64,000 nt of DNA from the NCBI GenBank assembly GCA_037893245.1, contig JBAIAA010000261.1, positions 2,356,001-2,420,000 on the forward strand, written 5' to 3'. This DNA comes from Crossaster papposus. Its lineage: Eukaryota > Echinodermata > Asteroidea > Velatida > Solasteridae. Within the stretch, counting starts at the first letter, position 1. Every line of letters starts with the position of its first letter. Shown piece after piece: positions 10,739 through 20,313 of the stretch. The notes below the pieces were generated by a model. The model was not told where the DNA came from. It made no database searches and saw nothing but the letters and a program-made list of their open reading frames with translations. The translations under genes were made by a program, and so were the position numbers.

Positions 10739-11853
10739 TTTTTTGTTTTTTTTATAAATTAAACCCTGCTCAAGGGAACAAGAAGCTTGTTGAAAAAACT
10801 ACCGCTAGAGTTCATAATTTGTGAGCAGGTGGCTTATTAAGGAAAACATTATGTACAATATTCTTAAAAGATTGGCTAGATATAGCAGCAACAGCAGAAG
10901 AAGGTAGCGAGTTCCAAAGTCTAACATAAGTTGCTGTGAAGGACCTCTGATGTTGTGAGGTTCGTGACTTTGGAAGGACAACTGTATATTGGTGGGATGC
11001 AGATGACTGCCTAGTAGAGCGACGTGCTGTGAGCTGGGGTACTTTGAGACTGTCGAGTGGATGAGGCAAAGGAGAAAACTGTATTTTCCTGAAAACCGTT
11101 AGACCAGCAACCTGCCTGCGATGACTAAGAGGCTGAATACCAAGCTCTGTATGAAGATACGGTGGAATTGAAATTATGGCTTTGTTTTGAAGTCTGTCAA
11201 GAACCTCCAGATTTGATTTGCAGCTGTTCCCCAAGTTGGACTGCAGTATTCCAGATTTGGTCTGATGAATGACTTGTAGATGGTAGCAGAAGTTCTATTG
11301 TCCAGGTTATTCCACTTCGCTTTCCGCATCATGCCTAATTTTCTACTAGAGGTGAGAGCAAGGTTACCGATATGTTGCATCCAGGAAAGTTTAGTATCCA
11401 ATGTGACTCCCAAATTTTGATAGAGTCCACATCTTTTAGTTGACCGCCTAGGAAGGTTAATTGGGGGTGGAGTGGGTCTATAGATCTTGATCGTGATATG
11501 ATAATAGACTGGGTTTTCAATGCATTGAATGTAAGTTTCCATTTCTCTGCCCGTGACGCTAGCTGGGTGAGGTCTCGTTGAAGTGATGCTGCACATTCTA
11601 ATCTCTGACCTGGTGATTTGATTGTAGAGAGTAATGTACAGTCATCTGCGTAGCTTATCATTGTGTTTTCAAGGTTTGCGGTGATGTCGCTAGTATTATG
11701 AGAAAAAGAGTGGGGCCAAGCACACTCCCCTGGGGTACTCCGGACATAATGGGCGTTTTGCGTGAGGGTTGACCTCCAACTAATACTTGCTGAGACATGT
11801 TGGTCAGGTATGATCTGAACCAGGATAGAAGCTTGCCAGTAATCCCACAGTTT
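10739..11853 (-). mobile_element. 5'-truncated non-LTR retrotransposon (CR1/Jockey-like), broken ORF2
   Basis: On the minus strand, reading from 11850 down, the translation gives a palm entry (WFRSYL), the motif SGVPQGSVLGP (about 11711-11745), the catalytic SYADDCTLL (about 11635-11661), then FLGVxLD-type and YKSFIRPNLEYCSPTWG (about 11290) segments. A C-terminal VRLWNSLPSSA segment and a stop near 10812 follow. Frameshifts separate these pieces, so no product is expected. The 3' end is an A-rich tail (T-rich on the + strand, about 10739-10755). The element splits a conserved intron block: AACCTGAACTTTGG lies on one side and CTGTAACCCTTTTTTTGTC on the other. That block is continuous at 21585-21615. 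Confidence 0.85.
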
Positions 11854-12010
11854 TCTGTAACCCTTTTTTTGTCAAGGAGGAATTTTTATGCTTAGAAGCA
11901 CAATCTTGTGCACATTTTATGAAAGTGGTCCAACTTTGTGATTCGTATTGAATGTAATGTTAATGTACAGTTGTCAGTACAAATTTATCGAAGGGTTTTC
12001 TTTATAAAAT
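11854..12010 (+). other. Orphan EGF-intron module without its exon
   Basis: The conserved upstream module (GTAACCCTTTTTTTGTCAAGG, then AATGTTAATGTACAGTTGTC) is present, but where an acceptor and EGF exon should follow at about 12000 the sequence turns into unrelated AT-rich DNA. An EGF exon was probably lost here. Confidence 0.5.
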
Positions 12011-12224
12011 TATACTTTTCAGAATAATTACAGGATATCTAGTGCAATCATTTTGCTGAATGCCTAGAATCATTACTTACTTTCAAATGAGTAAGATATT
12101 TCTTAATAATTCGGTAGTAAATATTTTCGATTTCTGCAAATGGTGTATACTACCTTTAACAAGCACTATATGTACAAAAGTTATAAAAATCTGTTTGGAG
12201 CTAATGTGGCATATCAGGCTGGTG

Positions 12225-12432
12225 TAAATTTCTGGTTTTTGTGGCATTTTCGTGGCATTCCATGCCAGTCTATCGCAGCTGATGCCAGTACCTATTTGCA
12301 CTCCTGGGTGGAGAGAGGCAAATGGGGGTGAAGTGGCTTGCTCAAGGACTCAAGCACATGGCCAGAAGCTGAATTCAAACTACTGACTCTCAGGTGATGA
12401 GTCACAATCCCCAATCCCTAGGCCACAATCCC
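12225..12432 (-). mobile_element. tRNA-derived SINE, decayed
   Basis: On the minus strand a tRNA-like head is visible: TGGCCTAGGGATTGG (12411-12425) resembles an RNA polymerase III A box, and AGTTTGAATTC (12371-12381) resembles a B box. A core CCTTGAGCAAGCCACTT and TTTGCCTCTCTCCACCCAGG follow, as found in widespread invertebrate SINE2 families. The boxes carry substitutions, so it is probably inactive. The borders are approximate. Confidence 0.6.
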
Positions 12433-12476
12433 CAACAAGGGCTGTACTCTACTTGGCAAATCATTGTGTCGTTAGT

Positions 12477-12902
12477 GATACGGCACGGTGATACGGCACG
12501 GTGATACGGCACGGTGATACGGCACGGTGATACGGCACGGTGATACGGCACGGTGATACGGCACGGTGATACGGCACGGTGATACGGCACGGTGATACGG
12601 CACGGTGATACGGCACGGTGCTACGGCACGGTGCTACGGCACGGTGATACGGCACGGTGATACGGCACGGTGATACCGCACGGTGATACCGCACGGTGAT
12701 ACCGCACGGTGATACGGCACGGTGATACCGCACGGTGATACCGCACGGTGATACCGCACGGTGATACCGCACGGTGATACCGCACGGTGATACCGCACGG
12801 TGATACCGCACGGTGATACCGCACGGTGATACCGCACGGTGATACCGCACGGTGATACCGCACGGTGATACCGCACGGTGATACCGCACGGTGATACCGC
12901 AC
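12477..12902 (+). repeat. Minisatellite of 13-bp units, about 33 copies
   Basis: The unit is GATACGGCACGGT in the first half and GATACCGCACGGT in most of the second half, with a few GCTACGG units near 12619-12640. In the second variant every unit junction is a small palindrome (CGGT-GAT-ACCG and ACCG-CA-CGGT). The array ends about 36 bases before the EGF exon at 12939. Open frames that run through it on the minus strand are repeat artefacts. Confidence 0.95.
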
Positions 12903-12938
12903 ATACCGCATGCTAGAATTTGATTTCTTGATGTTCAG

Positions 12939-13067
12939 ATGTGGACGAGTGCCAAGATGACACTACCTGTGATGCTGTGAGCCAGATGTGCGTCAACGAA
13001 GAGCCTTACTTCACTTGTAATTGCAAGCCTGGATTCGAAAGTGAAAGTAGCAACAGCTCCTGCTCAG
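12939..13067 (+). CDS. Calcium-binding EGF-like domain exon 4 (distinct subtype)
   Basis: The exon is 129 nt (43 codons) in phase 1-1, between GATGTTCAG and GTTAGCAG. It opens with DVDEC, has six cysteines and contains CVNEEPYFTC, which fits C-x-N-x4-F-x-C, so calcium binding is likely. It ends FESESSNSSC, with an NSS sequon. It differs clearly from the other EGF exons, and its upstream intron lacks their shared module. It is therefore an older or independent EGF of the same protein. Its acceptor tract is short: only about 36 bases separate it from the 13-bp minisatellite, and they must hold the branch point and pyrimidine tract. Confidence 0.9.
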
Positions 13068-14402
13068 GTTAGCAGCCTTTCCTGTCAGGCCTGTATACCT
13101 CAGGCCCTTTGGAAACTTTACAAAGTTCACAGAAACACACTTTTCCAACCCCCCTATTTTTCCCAAACATTGCAAAATTCAGTACAGCATCCTGGATGGC
13201 TCTAAATAAGATGTCAGAGTGGGTCCCTTGATTTCTTTGTTCCAAATGGCTATTGGGATGTAAAAAAAGCAAAACTTGGTTCAAAGAATGAATGCGCACA
13301 CCCATTCCAAAATGTATATTCCTGTAGAGACATGGCATTGTTCTTTCCTTTGTTCCTGTACTTTAAAGGGAAATTCCAGGCTCAATAATATTTATTAATA
13401 TATTAATAATATATAGTCTAAAAGAATATATGGTAACATACTGACTCCGCAGAGAATTTGTTTTGATTGGTTATCGAGAACGACTCAACGTTTACCCGCG
13501 TGTTTACCCGCCGAAATTCCAACACGTTACTCACGCGTTGGCCTAAAACGTTCTGGTGTGACAGGGCCATTTCTGTAGTAGCGCGTCGGCTTTTTATACA
13601 ACTAATCATGTGGTTGTTGCAGTACGCTGGTACGCGTTGGAACGCGCTACTCGCGCGCTGGGCAGTGGTTCATTAGTCGTCGAGCGCGTTACTAACGCGT
13701 TAGTGGACACGCTGAAATCACGGTTCCACTTGACTTTTTCTGTGGAAGTTCAGCGTTTGACATCGTATCAACTATTTTTAACGTGCTACTCACGCGTTGG
13801 CCTAAAACGTTCTGGTGTGACAGGGCCATAAACAGCAGCTGATCTAAGCACTCTTTATGAATTCGGGCCTAGATTTGTACGTTCGATTATCAAATGTTTG
13901 TTTACAGCCAGTCGAAATACCTGATGATACTGACGTATTTGTCGATCTGTTAGTTTCAATTCAATGCACTATCATTGAAATGTGAACGAAAATTTGCTCT
14001 AAAATTAATGCTAGTGCTGCCGCCATTTTGTTTTGCCGCCATTAGTTACCATTTTTCTGTTGGCCTGCTTGTGGGACGGACGTATGGTCATGGATCTGCT
14101 GTTATCATTGAAATAGCACAGGAAGAACTGTTTTCCTACCTTTTACACACTCAATGAGACCCATTTTCTGGTCATGAGTAAAAATTATCAGCGTGTTATT
14201 TTCGACATGGCAACCCTCACACTAGTGTCAACTGAGCTGATCACTGCAGAGCACAGCGATATGCGTGTTTTCGAAGATAGATATGCCCTTTTATTCAGCA
14301 TATTACGTAATCCGCTGTGAATAGAATGATGTACGGCTAGACCATTAAACATCGGCTAAGCAGGAACTTGTAGGCCTACATGGCTGGATAAACAGCCAAT
14401 TA
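13068..14402 (+). other. Intron; CpG-rich repeats, no gene recognised
   Basis: A 47-bp motif occurs twice (13524-13570 and 13782-13830, both ending GTTCTGGTGTGACAGGGCCA), and a looser third form lies at about 13637-13662 (AACGCGCTACTCGCGCGCTG). The area is unusually rich in ACGCGT-type words compared with the surroundings. It could be a MITE remnant; I could not define its ends. Around 13385-13420 is an AT palindrome. The open frame at 13975-14157 shows no domain. Confidence 0.45.
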
Positions 14403-15255
14403 TTTTCTTACGGAATTAAGATAATCACAGGAGTTTATCCACCCGCGCACTTCTCTGTTTTAGCCACCGTACAATAGTTGTACGCGACTAAAATATAAAT
14501 CCGGTGATCATCACCGTTTATGAATCTGGCCCTATGAGGAGCTAGTATGCATGCGTAGAATATGGGATTAGGTGTGATAACCTTACGCATGATAGCTACT
14601 GCTGCTGTTTATATTTTTATGACTACCTGTTAATTCTTGGCATACCTTGACTTGTACGAAACCTGTTCATAAATTACACTTTTGTATTTAGATACAAATT
14701 ATATATATATTCTTTTGAAATATTTTTGATAATAAAACTTCTTTATCCAATTCCGGTTGCTCTGGGTCTCTTAGTTCTGTGGCGCTGTTTCCTAATATTA
14801 TATTTTTTATTATAGTACCACTTGATAACAGTAAAAGCAAACCCCAAAATTAGTGATACAAAATAACTAGGTTTGAATATTTAGTTGTTTTTTTCATCTT
14901 GAACAAGGTTTTCCGCAACGCGACATTGCGGGTCTAGTATGATACCCGTCTAAATGTGAATACGCATATCGTTTTGGAATACGCGGTTCTAGATTTTGGA
15001 TCCAAGTTGGCAAATCTCGGGCCGAATACGCGGCAAATTAACAATTTAAAACAGTATTCAGCCCGATATTTGCCCACGCTAGTCCGAATCTAGTACCGCG
15101 TATTCCCAAACGTGTTCTTAAAACAATATGTGAGACTCATTTACACGGGTATCATGCTAGGCCGCAATGTCGCGTTGCAGAAAACTCTGTTTAAGATGGA
15201 AATAATTAAATATTCAAACCTAGTTGTTTTGATCACTTGTTGGGTTTGCTCTTAT
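14403..15255. mobile_element. Fold-back element, more complete copy of the segment at 1-620
   Basis: 14403-15010 repeats 1-620. It then turns back on itself: TTCCGCAACGCGACATTGCG (about 14912) is mirrored by GCCGCAATGTCGCGTTGCAG (about 15161), and ACTAGGTTTGAATATTTA (about 14866) by AAATATTCAAACCTAGTT (about 15207). The hairpin centre is near 15035. No protein is encoded. Confidence 0.6.
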
Positions 15256-15444
15256 GAAAACACATGATTCAAAGAGATCACAATTATTTTTTTTTATCCA
15301 AATCATTCTTGAGTTTAGAACAAAAATTGTGGGGGGTGGGGGGGCACATTTCATGCTAATGAGCTCGTGTATAAATTTTTCCTTCAATTAGGGTAGTGCA
15401 CTCCGATGTATATAACATGCTGTCACTGGCCAAACATATTCCTA

Positions 15445-15650
15445 CTTGAAAAGCATCCGAATTAAAAAAGCATCCGAATTAAAAAAAGCATCCGAGTTTA
15501 CAAAAGCATCCGAATTACGAATTCATCCGAATTAGGAAAGCATTTGAGTTTGCAAAAAGCATTCGAATTAGGAATGCATCCAAATTAGAAAAGTATTCGA
15601 GTTGTAAAAACACGTCCGATCTTTTTGACACTGATTCTGCTTTATAAAAA
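15445..15650. mobile_element. Partial hairpin element, right-arm end only
   Basis: Tandem AAAAGCATCCGAATT units followed by ACACGTCCGATCTTTTTGAC and CTGATTCTGC match the right end of the hairpin at 7493-8758. As in that copy, the 109-bp palindrome follows directly, so the two elements were duplicated together. Confidence 0.6.
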
Positions 15651-15671
15651 ACAAACAAATTAAACATACCT

Positions 15672-15780
15672 AGTCCGAGTTACTGGACTCTAGTTATCGC
15701 TTTTTTAACATTTGGACATTATCTGGCGCTAAAGGTCCAAATGTTAAAAAAGCGATAACTAGAGTCCAGTAACTCGGACT
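15672..15780. mobile_element. 109-bp palindromic element copy 2
   Basis: It runs from AGTCCGAGTTACTGGACTC to GAGTCCAGTAACTCGGACT, an almost perfect palindrome with a 10-12 base loop. One base differs between the inner arms (AGGTCC against TGGACA). Confidence 0.75.
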
Positions 15781-15950
15781 ACAACATACTCTCTCCCAGT
15801 ATGAGCATGATCCCTTGAAAGTTACCTGTTGTTGTTGGTTGGTCAAATACACAGCCACTGTAAAGTGTTGCCACAATGTCTTCAATATCTTTTTAAAATG
15901 TTGGGTCTTTGTATGATAACAGTGTTTAAATAGTGTAGAACAAATGTTGT

Positions 15951-16017
15951 AACACACCGGGAACCTTTACGTGTGAATGTAATAGAGGCTACATGGGTAA
16001 TGGCACAACGTGTACAG
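15951..16017 (+). pseudogene. Half EGF exon with intact donor, 5' half lost
   Basis: The frame reads NTPGTFTCECNRGYMGNG and ends TTCT before an intact GTTAGTTC donor. The upstream half with DxDEC and the first three cysteines is missing: the frame meets TAG at 15936 and there is no acceptor. The downstream intron is the normal EGF-module intron. The upstream half seems to have been replaced when the 120-bp repeats and hairpin elements moved in. A similar, worse relic is at 9191. Confidence 0.7.
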
Positions 16018-16069
16018 GTTAGTTCTGTTTGAAAAAAGTACATTTTCAAATATAACGGTGCTTACCGTA

Positions 16070-16246
16070 TGTTGTGGAAATTATGATCTTGTTTTGCACA
16101 CTCCAATTATAAATCACATCTAAATCATTCTGCAAAATGTCTTTATCAATAGGCAAGTTGATAACATGATAAAGTACTGTTTCGTCAGCATATTGTACGT
16201 GGTACATGTAAATGAGACTGTACACAGAACGGAAGGTCAAAAACAA
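16070..16246 (-). pseudogene. Antisense reverse-transcriptase fossil, longest copy
   Basis: The minus-strand frame has QYADETVLYHVINLPIDKD then ILQNDLDVIYNWSVQNK, which is the catalytic palm and following helix of a CR1/L2-like non-LTR reverse transcriptase. The second catalytic Asp is changed to Glu (YADE), so it would be inactive. It lies just downstream of an EGF-module splice donor. Confidence 0.65.
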
Positions 16247-16249
16247 ACA

Positions 16250-16793
16250 AACAAATTAATTATACCCTCTCCCAGTATGAGCATGATCCCTTAAAAGTTA
16301 CCCGTTGTCGCCGGTTGGTCAGATAATTACACAGCCACTGTAAAGTGTTGCCACAATGTCTTGAATATCTTTAAATAGTGTGGGGTCTTTATATGTAACA
16401 GTGTTTGTATGTAACAGTGTTAAAAAAGTCTAGAACTATTCCGGCCGGGGCGGCTTAGAACACACTCTTAAACCGAAAACGGTTGGGAGACTCACAAAAA
16501 GATCATGACATTGAATGAATTGACGAATAGCAGTGGACTGTTGAAATTTGAAAAAATAAGTTGATCCGCAGCAGCCATACCGAGCGTGCATACATACGTT
16601 AAACCAATCTAATAGTTTGTAACCCTTTTTTTGTCAAGGAACAATTTTCATGCTAAGGACAATTTTGTGCTTACATGTACACGTTTTATGAAATTGGCTC
16701 AACTCCAAGGTTGTAATTTGTATTGAAAGTAATGTTAATGTACAGTTGTCAGTACAAATACGTAATTTATAATGGGTTTCTTTGTCATTGCAG
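16250..16793 (+). other. Intron segment before EGF exon 5
   Basis: It contains a further 120-bp repeat (from about 16264) and then the shared EGF pre-exon module, starting GTAACCCTTTTTTTGTCAAGG at about 16619, and the acceptor TTTGTCATTGCAG at 16793. Confidence 0.55.
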
Positions 16794-16922
16794 ATGTGAA
16801 TGAATGTAGTTCAGCCGACATGAATGATTGCGCCAACGGTACGGCCACGTGCAACAACACAGCGGGATCCTATGAGTGTGACTGTAATGTAGGCTACATT
16901 GGCAATGGCACAGTGTGTGAAG
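16794..16922 (+). CDS. Calcium-binding EGF-like domain exon 5 (paralogue of exon 2)
   Basis: The exon is 129 nt in phase 1-1, with acceptor CATTGCAG and donor GTTAGTTT. It encodes DVNEC, six cysteines and CNNTAGSYEC, a complete calcium-binding signature. It differs from the exon at 4892 in only a handful of bases. Together with the next exon it forms the second copy of a two-exon block (4892 with 6350, and 16794 with 18384). Extracellular spacer function is expected. It is intact. Confidence 0.92.
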
Positions 16923-16954
16923 GTTAGTTTTGTTTGGTTAGTTTGGTGCTTATG

Positions 16955-17100
16955 TTGTAGCAATTAGGATCTCGTTTTGCACACTCCAAGTATAAATCGT
17001 ATCCAAATCATTCTGCAAAAGGTATTCATCAACATGCAAGTTGATAACACGATAAAGTACTGTATCAGCAGCATATTGTGGTATTAAAAGGAGACGACTG
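16955..17100 (-). pseudogene. Antisense reverse-transcriptase fossil after EGF exon 5
   Basis: Same position and similar sequence as the fragment after EGF exon 2. On the minus strand the pieces LQNDLD and QYA-DTVLY are recognisable. It is useful as a marker that the block was duplicated with its intron. Confidence 0.55.
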
Positions 17101-18383
17101 TACACAGACTGGAAGGTCAAAAACATCCGGTTTGAAGACTCACAAAAAGATCATGACCTGGAACGAAGAGACGAATAGCAGTGGACTGTTGAATTTTGAA
17201 ATAAGAAATATTCAACTGTTTAGCTTCAAACGCAAGAGCATCGTCGAGTCGATCCGCAGCAGCCATACTGAGCGTGCGTATACGTTAAACCAATCTAATG
17301 TATCAAACCACAGAATGTACACCAAGACGTTGGATAAACACTATCTACGGCCCCAGATATATACGGCTGTTTTGTCTACAAAAGTACAGATGGGCGCACC
17401 ATAGAGCAAGGAACAGCCTAATTCAAGCCCCATTGAAACCATTGTAAAAGCAATAACGTTGAGGGCCAAGTTTCATGCAAACCGACATCACTGGGGTTTC
17501 TCAAATAACAATCAGATTATTATCTCGGCCTTTATCTTTCCATTTCTTTTCAACTTTGGGTGGGTTAGCTAGCCAATTACATTTGTTAATATTCACACCA
17601 AAAGAAACTCACCTCCCGAAAAGTGATACTTTCCCAGCCTGCACGCAGCCATTTTACAAATTGCATCCCTCCACCTTTTAGGGCAATTATTAAGTACCAT
17701 TTTTCAACCTTAATTTTATCAAGTCTGCCATCAGATTGAAGCTCAAAAACCAGGGAGTTTATCCTAGGCTATATCCCCCTCTTTTTTTTTAACAAACGGC
17801 CTCCTCCAAATATATTGTGGGGGCACATTTCATCCTACACTATATTTACCCAATCCTCCCCCCTTATTTTGTACCAAACGGCCTCCTTTAAAAAAAAAAT
17901 GTGGGGGGGGGGGGGGGCACATTTCATGCTAATGAGCTTGCGTAGAAAGTCTTACTTCAATTAGGGTAGTGCACCCCGATGTATATAACATGCTGTCATT
18001 GGCCAAACATATTCCCCTCCACTTGTTGGGCAGGGTTGGGAGAGGATTGGAGGATTTTGTGTTGGTTTCAAATAAGATAGACAAAAAAGTGATTAGCACA
18101 AAGTCTTGCTCAGTAATAACAGGTTACCAACAAAACCTTTATGTGCTTTTCATACAAAGCAAACACCAGCTGAATACCAGTCACAAACAATAAGCATAAC
18201 CTGAACATTTTGTTTGTAACCCTTTTTTGTCAAGGAAGAATGTTCATGCTAAGCACATTTTGTGCTTACATGTTTTGTGAAATTGGTCTAACTTTAAGGT
18301 TGTGATTCATATTGAAAGTAATGTTAAGGTACAGTTGTCAGTACAAATACGTAATTTATCGATGCGTTTCGTTGTCTTTGCAG
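17101..18383 (+). other. Intron between EGF exons 5 and 6
   Basis: It matches 5230-6349 with indels, including a 15-G run (17903-17917) in place of the 23-G run. It has one notable 17-19 bp insertion, ACCATAGAGCAAGGAACAG at about 17399. The acceptor TTTGCAG ends at 18383. No exon is seen. Confidence 0.6.
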
Positions 18384-18476
18384 ATGAATGTTCAGCAAAC
18401 TCGGATAATTGCACATGCACAACGGGATCATGTAAATGTGATGAAGGCTACACTGGCGATGGCACAGCGTGTACAG
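18384..18476 (+). CDS. EGF-like domain exon 6 (shortened, twin of exon 3)
   Basis: The exon is 93 nt in phase 1-1 from TTTGCAG to GTACGTT, and its translation is identical to the exon at 6350, including the unusual GSCKC in place of the longer Cys3-Cys5 region. Retention of identity and frame suggests a recent duplication. The calcium-binding Asn and aromatic residue are missing. The flanking pre-exon module and downstream fold-back element are also duplicated. Confidence 0.75.
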
Positions 18477-18790
18477 GTACGTTAGGGAGCAATCGCAGAA
18501 TACCCTGCCACGCAAAATTAACCCCCTAAATTAAGCGGATACGGGGTGGATCGGAAGCGAAGAGCCGCAGAGAAGAGAATATCACGTGAGGGCGCAGTTT
18601 TTCCTAGCAAACAGTGTCGTAAACAAAAATCGTAGAGCCCCGCAAGGCTTTGGGGGTGGGACTAGCCCAGGTTGGATCGACGACGTCGTTCTTAAGCTTC
18701 ATTGCCTTATACATGTACGACTGACGTCCAGGGTATCAATCAAAGACCATAGAGCGCCGCACAGCGGCGACGATCTTTGGTATCAATGTA

Positions 18791-19284
18791 TCCTGCCATA
18801 GCGAAAAACTTTACAACAACATTTTTTCATATTTTTACCTGATGAAGGAAGCCGAAATCTCGCTCATGTCTTCCTTGTGTCTGGAACTACAGATCGTCAT
18901 GGGTTATTAAAAGTTAATGTGACTGAAGGCAACTTTTTTACAGAAAATAAATTGCAAATCCACGCTTTCGGACGTGAACATCATGTACGAACCTCCTACG
19001 TGCGTGCTCGTGCACGCGCGAGGCCGGCTCATCAGTCGTACAGTAGGCCGCGTGGCGCGGCTGCCGGGTACGCGCGCACGCACGTAGAAGGTTCGTGCAT
19101 TAGGATCACGTCAAAAAGCGTGGATTTGCAATTTATTTTATGTAAATAAGTAGCCCAAAGACACATTCGCTTTTTGTAACCCATGACGATCTGTAATTCC
19201 AGACACAAGAAAGACATAAGCGAGATTTCGGCTTCCTTTATCAGGTAAAATTATGAACAAATGTCGTTGTAAAATTTGGCAGGA
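18791..19284. mobile_element. Fold-back element copy 3
   Basis: It starts TCCTGCCATAGCGAAAAACT. The right tip reads AAAATTTGGCAGGA, with the inner TCGCTAT lost. Arms and GC-rich centre are as in the copies at 2701 and 6751. The neighbouring ACCATAG at 18746 is the uninterrupted site that in the first module received the TRIM-like insertion. Confidence 0.65.
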
Positions 19285-19439
19285 GAAGTTTGTTGTACAC
19301 AACGGAGGAGTCCAACTTGGGCTAGGTGGGACAAGCTCGCGCGCAATGCAAATTGATATGATAGGGGATTGCGTAAAAACGTCTGTTTTCCTTCCTCCAC
19401 CATGGTCTAAAGGATTTCCCCCGAAGCGGATACGCTTCA

Positions 19440-19530
19440 TCAACAGGCAAGTTGATAACACGATAAAGTACTGTATCATCAGCATATTGTGGTAAATGAG
19501 ACATATGTACACAGAACGGAAGGTCAAAAA
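19440..19530 (-). pseudogene. Reverse-transcriptase fossil fragment
   Basis: The minus-strand frame contains LPQYADDTVLYRVINLPVD with the catalytic YADD kept, then leaves similarity. It is a short relic without coding potential. Confidence 0.55.
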
Positions 19531-20298
19531 GTATAAAGCAGAATCAGTGTCAAATAGATCGGACGTGTTTTTACTACTCGGATGCAGTTCCTAATTCGGC
19601 TGCATTTTTAATTCGAATGCTTTTTGCAAACTCGGATGCTTTTCTAATTCGGATGAATTCGTAATTCGGATGCTTTTTGTAAATTTGGATGCTTTTTTAA
19701 TTTGGATGCTTTTTTAATTTGGATGCTTTTTTACTTCATATGCTTTTTTAATTCGGATGCTTTTCTAATTTGGATGCTTTTCTAGTTCGGATGCTTTTTG
19801 CGATCTCATATGCTATTTTAATTTGAATGCTTTTCTAGTTCGGATGCTTTCTATAAACTCGGATGCTTTTTTAATTCTGATGCTTTTCTAGTTTGAATGC
19901 TTTTTGTAAATGCTTTAATTGTGCAAACCGAACATATTCACAAATTGATGCTTTCCCAATCCGGCACTAGAGTGGCCCTGAAAGGACATCACACTTCGCA
20001 AATTCTGCAATATCACGCTTTCTGCGCGAATTTGAACGATGACAAAAATGTTATCGCATATATCTAAGGATATCTGAGATGTGAAAGATTTTATTGTAGA
20101 TTTCTGCACAGATTTATGTGATGGCGAAAATTTTCTGCGCAGCTTTCTCAGTACGCAAATTTGTGTACGCGATGTTGCACGGATGGGCATGTACGATTTC
20201 ATTGCACATTTTTGCGCAACTATGTCGCACTCACGTACAGCAGATTTATGTCCACATTTCTGAGATGTCAGCACATAAAGTTCAATTTGTATCGCACA
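19531..20298. mobile_element. Partial hairpin element (left arm and centre), third copy
   Basis: It starts with CAGAATCAGTGTC, continues through the 17-21 bp GGATGCTTTT minisatellite (about 19575-19920), and ends at a 15-G run (20299-20313). The structure parallels 3438-4388. Confidence 0.6.
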
Positions 20299-20313
20299 GG
20301 GGGGGGGGGGGGG

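Noticed and set aside
12477-12902. CRISPR array
   Set aside because: Units are contiguous 13-mers with no spacers, in an intron-rich animal gene.
12402-12911. Minus-strand repetitive protein (RYHRAVSPCGITV type) in three frames
   Set aside because: A 13-bp repeat without stops is open in all frames of one strand; no flanking gene signals.
13975-14157. Small secreted or membrane peptide (60 codons)
   Set aside because: Hydrophobic by composition, but no paralogous copy, no splice context and no recognisable family.
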